DNA of 34,527 nucleotides from SXRF01 sp039808985 (lineage in GTDB: Bacteria; Pseudomonadota; Alphaproteobacteria; Rickettsiales; SXRF01): assembly GCA_039808985.1 (NCBI GenBank), contig JBDHUC010000024.1:1-34527 (forward strand), in the 5' to 3' direction. This document shows, in pieces, positions 31,826 to 34,527 of this stretch. Below the pieces are notes generated by a model. It ran no database searches. It was given only the letters and a program-made list of their open reading frames with translations, and was not told the origin of the DNA. The translations under genes were made by a program, and so were the position numbers. How positions within the stretch are numbered: position 1 is the first letter of the stretch; each line of letters opens with the position of its first letter.

Positions 31826-31867
31826 GTCTTTTTATTATTATCCTTAAGCTATTAAAAGATTGAAAAA

Positions 31868-33409
31868 ATGACTATAAAACGCGCACTTATTTCCGTTTCC
31901 GATAAAACCGGATTACTTGATCTCGCCAAATTTTTAGATTCACAAAACGTTACAATACTCTCAACCGGCGGGACAGCAAAAGCCCTGCGCGACGCGGGAA
32001 TTAAAGTTACCGAGGTTTCCGATCACACTGGCTTCCCCGAGATAATGGACGGGCGCGTCAAAACCCTGCATCCTAAAATACATGGCGGGATATTGGCCGT
32101 GCGTAGCGATGATACCCATAAAAAAGCTTTAAGCGACCATGATATTGGTACCATTGACCTGGTGGTCATCAATCTCTACCCATTTGAAGAAACTGTGAGG
32201 AAAGGCGCAGATTTTGCAACCTGCATTGAAAATATTGACATTGGTGGCCCGAGCATGGTGCGTAGCGCAGCAAAAAACCATGAATTCGTAACCATAATAA
32301 CCAGCCCTGATGATTATGAAACCGTAATGCAGGAAATGAAGGAAAATAACGGCGCAACCAGCCTTAAAACCCGCAAGCTTCTTGCCGCCAGAGCCTATAG
32401 CAAAACCGCCTCATACGATGCCGCCATCAGCGCATGGTTCAATAGCCATAACGAAACCCCATTCCCGCAAAACCTGACTATTGCCGGAAGCCTGAAACAA
32501 TCCCTGCATTACGGTGAAAATCCGCACCAGAAAGCCGCTTTCTATACCAGCGGCAATATAAATGGTACGCTTGCAGGTGCAAAACAGGTTCAGGGGAGCG
32601 AGCTCAGCTATAATAACCTGAACGATGCCAGCGCAGCCTTTGAGTTGGTGCGGGAATTTTCTGAACCTGCGGTAGTTATTGTAAAGCACGCCAACCCCTG
32701 TGGCGTGGCTGTAGGAAAAAACATAGTGGAAGCTTTTGGCAAAGCCCTGGCCTGCGACCCGGTTTCTGCGTATGGCGGAATCATAGCAACGAACCGCCCA
32801 CTGACCAAAGAATTCTGCGAAACGCTTGGTAAGTTATTTTTAGAAGTAATGATAGCGCCGGACGCCGACAAAGAAGCTATGGAAACCCTCACAAACCGTA
32901 AAAAACTTAAACTCCTGCTTTCAGGGAATATAATTAAGCCGGAAGTAAAAATGACGGTAAAAACCATCTCCGGCGGCTTTTTGTACCAGGAAGACGATGC
33001 AATAATATTAAAAGATGAGATTAAGCCAGCAACCAAACTTAAAGCCGATAAAGCGCAGCTTGACGACCTTGTTTTCGCTTTCACCATCGCCAAACATGTT
33101 AAATCCAACACTATTGTACTGGCCAAAAATGGTGCTACCGTAGGAATCGGGGCAGGGCAGATGAGCCGCATTGACGCAACCCGTATAGCTTGCTGGAAGG
33201 CCAAGGAAGCAGGGCTGGAAACAACAGGCTGCGTTCTGGCGTCCGATGCCTTCTTCCCTTTTGCTGATAATGTGGAAATGGCTGCCCAGGCTGGAATTAA
33301 AGCTATCATCCAGCCAGGCGGCTCAATGCGCGACGCGGAAGTTATCGAAGCCGCAGATAAACACAATATCGCTATGGTATTTACCGGAATCCGCCATTTC
33401 AGGCATTAA
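31868..33409 (+). CDS. purH: Bifunctional AICAR formyltransferase / IMP cyclohydrolase
   Basis: A 513-residue protein of normal length. It performs the last two steps of de novo IMP synthesis. The N-terminal MGS-like cyclohydrolase domain holds LISVSDKTGLLDLAKFL, LSTGGTAKAL, DGRVKTLHPKIHGGIL, and NLYPFEETV. The transformylase domain contains the catalytic K273-H274 in VIVKHANPCGVAVG, SAYGGIIATN, and the C-terminal IQPGGSMRD and GIRHFRH end. It is separated by 85 bp from the upstream run and probably has its own promoter. Confidence 0.98.
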   Translation: MTIKRALISVSDKTGLLDLAKFLDSQNVTILSTGGTAKALRDAGIKVTEVSDHTGFPEIMDGRVKTLHPKIHGGILAVRSDDTHKKALSDHDIGTIDLVVINLYPFEETVRKGADFATCIENIDIGGPSMVRSAAKNHEFVTIITSPDDYETVMQEMKENNGATSLKTRKLLAARAYSKTASYDAAISAWFNSHNETPFPQNLTIAGSLKQSLHYGENPHQKAAFYTSGNINGTLAGAKQVQGSELSYNNLNDASAAFELVREFSEPAVVIVKHANPCGVAVGKNIVEAFGKALACDPVSAYGGIIATNRPLTKEFCETLGKLFLEVMIAPDADKEAMETLTNRKKLKLLLSGNIIKPEVKMTVKTISGGFLYQEDDAIILKDEIKPATKLKADKAQLDDLVFAFTIAKHVKSNTIVLAKNGATVGIGAGQMSRIDATRIACWKAKEAGLETTGCVLASDAFFPFADNVEMAAQAGIKAIIQPGGSMRDAEVIEAADKHNIAMVFTGIRHFRH

Positions 33410-33417
33410 TCATATAT

Positions 33418-33459
33418 AGTAAAGAAAACAGGCATAATTAAAAATTAATGTTTTTACTG
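33418..33459. terminator. Weak inverted repeat after purH
   Basis: AGTAAA (33418-33423) pairs with TTTACT (33454-33459), with A/T-rich inner complementarity (AAAC with GTTT). It lies in the 84-bp gap between purH and the pilin-like gene and could end purH transcription. It is A+T-rich and has no following T-run. Confidence 0.25.
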
Positions 33460-33493
33460 TAAACTAAGGAGAGCAAGCGAAAGAGATAAAATA

Positions 33494-34402
33494 ATGCCTT
33501 ACCAAAAGAAAAGCGGTTTTACTCTCGTTGAACTATCTATAGTACTGGTTATAATTGGCTTGATAGTTGGTGGTGTCCTGGTGGGGAGGGATTTAATAAA
33601 AGCGGCGGAGATTAGGGCACAGGTAAGCCAGATTGAAAAATATAATACTGCTGTAAATACATTCAAACTTAAATATGGCTATCTGCCGGGTGATATTCCT
33701 GAACCGGCAGCATCAGGATTTGGGTTTGCGGCGAGAGGAGTGATTCCTGGTGAAGGTGATGGGAATGGCGTTATAGAAGGTGTAGGCAATGTTACTGGTT
33801 ACAATGCCGGTATATTCCAAAATATTGGTGAGCTTGGGGTATTCTGGGTCGATTTAAGCCGCGCCGGAATGATAGATGGTAGCTTTAGAACAGCGCAAAC
33901 TGCTGTTCAAACTTACAATTCGGTAGGTGGGCAGGAGATCACTCTATCTACGACCCCTAATGTAGGTGATTTTATGCCAAAGGCAAAAATTGGTGGCGGA
34001 AATTATGTTTATGTATGGAGTGGTGGATGGGGGCAAACCATTTGGCCTACTCCTCAATCCAATGGAGTAAATTATTTTGGAATTTCCACTGTCTATTGGA
34101 TTGATACATGGTACGTGGAATCTAATCGTGGCCTGACTGTTAGTGATGCTTACAATATAGACAAAAAAATAGATGATGGTTTACCGCAAACTGGCTCTGT
34201 CATCGCTCAATATCTTGATCAGGGCTCGCTTGTAAAATGGGCTAATAATGTTACTGCATCCCTGCCATATACAAGCGCAACCGCCGCTTCATCTACAAGT
34301 TGTTATGATAATGGAAATACAGGCGGCGCTGTCCAGCAATATTCTTTGTCCCAAAACAGTGGTAACAACGTAAATTGCGCCCTTTCCTTAAGGTTCCAAT
34401 AA
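33494..34402 (+). CDS. Type IV pilin/pseudopilin-like protein with prepilin N-terminus
   Basis: A 302-residue protein. The prepilin peptidase site is KKSG8|F9-TLVE13-LSIVL, with the conserved glutamate at mature position 5, followed by one hydrophobic helix (VLVIIGLIVGGVLVG) and an amphipathic extension (AAEIRAQVSQIEKYNTAVNTFKLKY). The segment YGYLPGDIPEP is seen in many alphaproteobacterial large pseudopilins. The remaining ~230 residues are G/N/T-rich with two C-terminal cysteines (SCYDNGN and NCALSLRF), a possible disulphide loop. It stands alone here; no pilB, pilC or gsp gene is adjacent. An IS630-type element begins just downstream of the stop. Confidence 0.88.
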   Translation: MPYQKKSGFTLVELSIVLVIIGLIVGGVLVGRDLIKAAEIRAQVSQIEKYNTAVNTFKLKYGYLPGDIPEPAASGFGFAARGVIPGEGDGNGVIEGVGNVTGYNAGIFQNIGELGVFWVDLSRAGMIDGSFRTAQTAVQTYNSVGGQEITLSTTPNVGDFMPKAKIGGGNYVYVWSGGWGQTIWPTPQSNGVNYFGISTVYWIDTWYVESNRGLTVSDAYNIDKKIDDGLPQTGSVIAQYLDQGSLVKWANNVTASLPYTSATAASSTSCYDNGNTGGAVQQYSLSQNSGNNVNCALSLRFQ

Positions 34403-34527
34403 ATATTTAGAGCATTTTTGATTTAATCATGCGTTATTGTGTGCTATAGTCTTTTCCAGATAGGGGGTGGCATATGGCATCATATTCACAAGATTTACGG
34501 GATCGAGTTCTTCGTTCTTTGGAGCGA
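34403..34527 (+). mobile_element. Left part of an IS630-family insertion sequence (runs off window)
   Basis: The end of the element is not defined, but it must lie between the pilin stop (34402) and the transposase start. A short palindrome TGATT-T-AATCA (34419-34429) and the A+T-rich flank fit an IS end with a TA target, as IS630 elements use. The right end is outside the window, so terminal repeats cannot be checked. Confidence 0.55.
34474..34527 (+). CDS. IS630-family transposase, first 18 codons
   Basis: ATG 34474 is preceded by AGGGGG (34461-34467). The 18 visible residues read MASYSQDLRDRVLRSLER, the typical start of IS630-family transposases, where it begins the helix-turn-helix domain that binds the element's ends. 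The gene is cut by the window edge, so integrity is unknown. Confidence 0.8.
   Translation, partial: MASYSQDLRDRVLRSLER

Noticed and set aside
31783..31867. Purine riboswitch upstream of purH
   Set aside because: The gap is only 85 bp, very A+T-rich, and shows no three-way-junction pairing or conserved loop bases.
1..34527. tRNA or rRNA genes
   Set aside because: No cloverleaf with a GTTCRA-type T-loop and no rRNA-like conserved stretch was noticed in the gaps; a tRNA-scan would settle it.

Overview
The window looks like a chromosomal segment from an alphaproteobacterium of moderate G+C (judged by eye, not computed). Evidence is a complete cytochrome bc1 operon (petABC), a CycM-like membrane-anchored cytochrome c, aerobic HemF, a MutL carrying the endonuclease motif, and the order lspA - BamF/DUF3035-type lipoprotein - tandem M16 peptidases. 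kdsB, lptD, surA, ampG and lspA show a Gram-negative LPS/peptidoglycan envelope. I cannot place it to genus. No rRNA, tRNA or CRISPR array was seen.

Region 1 (1-3498, minus strand) is rearranged. Reading 5'->3' on the minus strand it holds: an MntA-type nucleotidyltransferase antitoxin; a HepT toxin cut off before its RNase motif and fused in frame to a second YejA-like signal peptide plus about 40 YejA residues; a methyltransferase-like gene with its own putative promoter; and an almost complete YejA-like peptide-binding protein running off the window. A perfect 121-bp direct repeat flanks the methyltransferase. Sequence identity stops at the signal-peptidase site, so the two copies share a mature N-terminus but have unrelated signal peptides, both built from 7-bp tandem repeats. 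This is the most unusual part of the window.

Region 2 (3504-6058, minus) is a cytochrome c - NfeD-like - NfeD - SPFH/stomatin cluster. Region 3 (6150-9100, plus) is kdsB - pfkB-family sugar/nucleoside kinase - ampG with overlapping ends. A strong palindrome separates it from the convergent trmL-hemF pair (9216-10501, minus).

Region 4 (10567-17225, plus) has a small membrane ORF, a leader rich in inverted repeats, then petA-petB-petC-lptD-surA, where petC and lptD overlap. Region 5 (17226-18550) is a stand-alone VirB2/TrbC-like pilin with a classic terminator and a convergent secreted PEBP-family protein.

Region 6 (18664-31782, plus) is a tightly packed 12-gene run: NFU1-like Fe-S scaffold, secF, ribF, lspA, BamF-like lipoprotein, an active/inactive M16 pair, pgi, mutL, a degenerate WecA/MraY-like membrane protein, a WbpM/FlaA1-like nucleotide-sugar dehydratase and a DUF1275 protein. 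Region 7 (31868-34527) holds purH, a type IV pilin-like protein and the start of an IS630-family transposase at the window edge.
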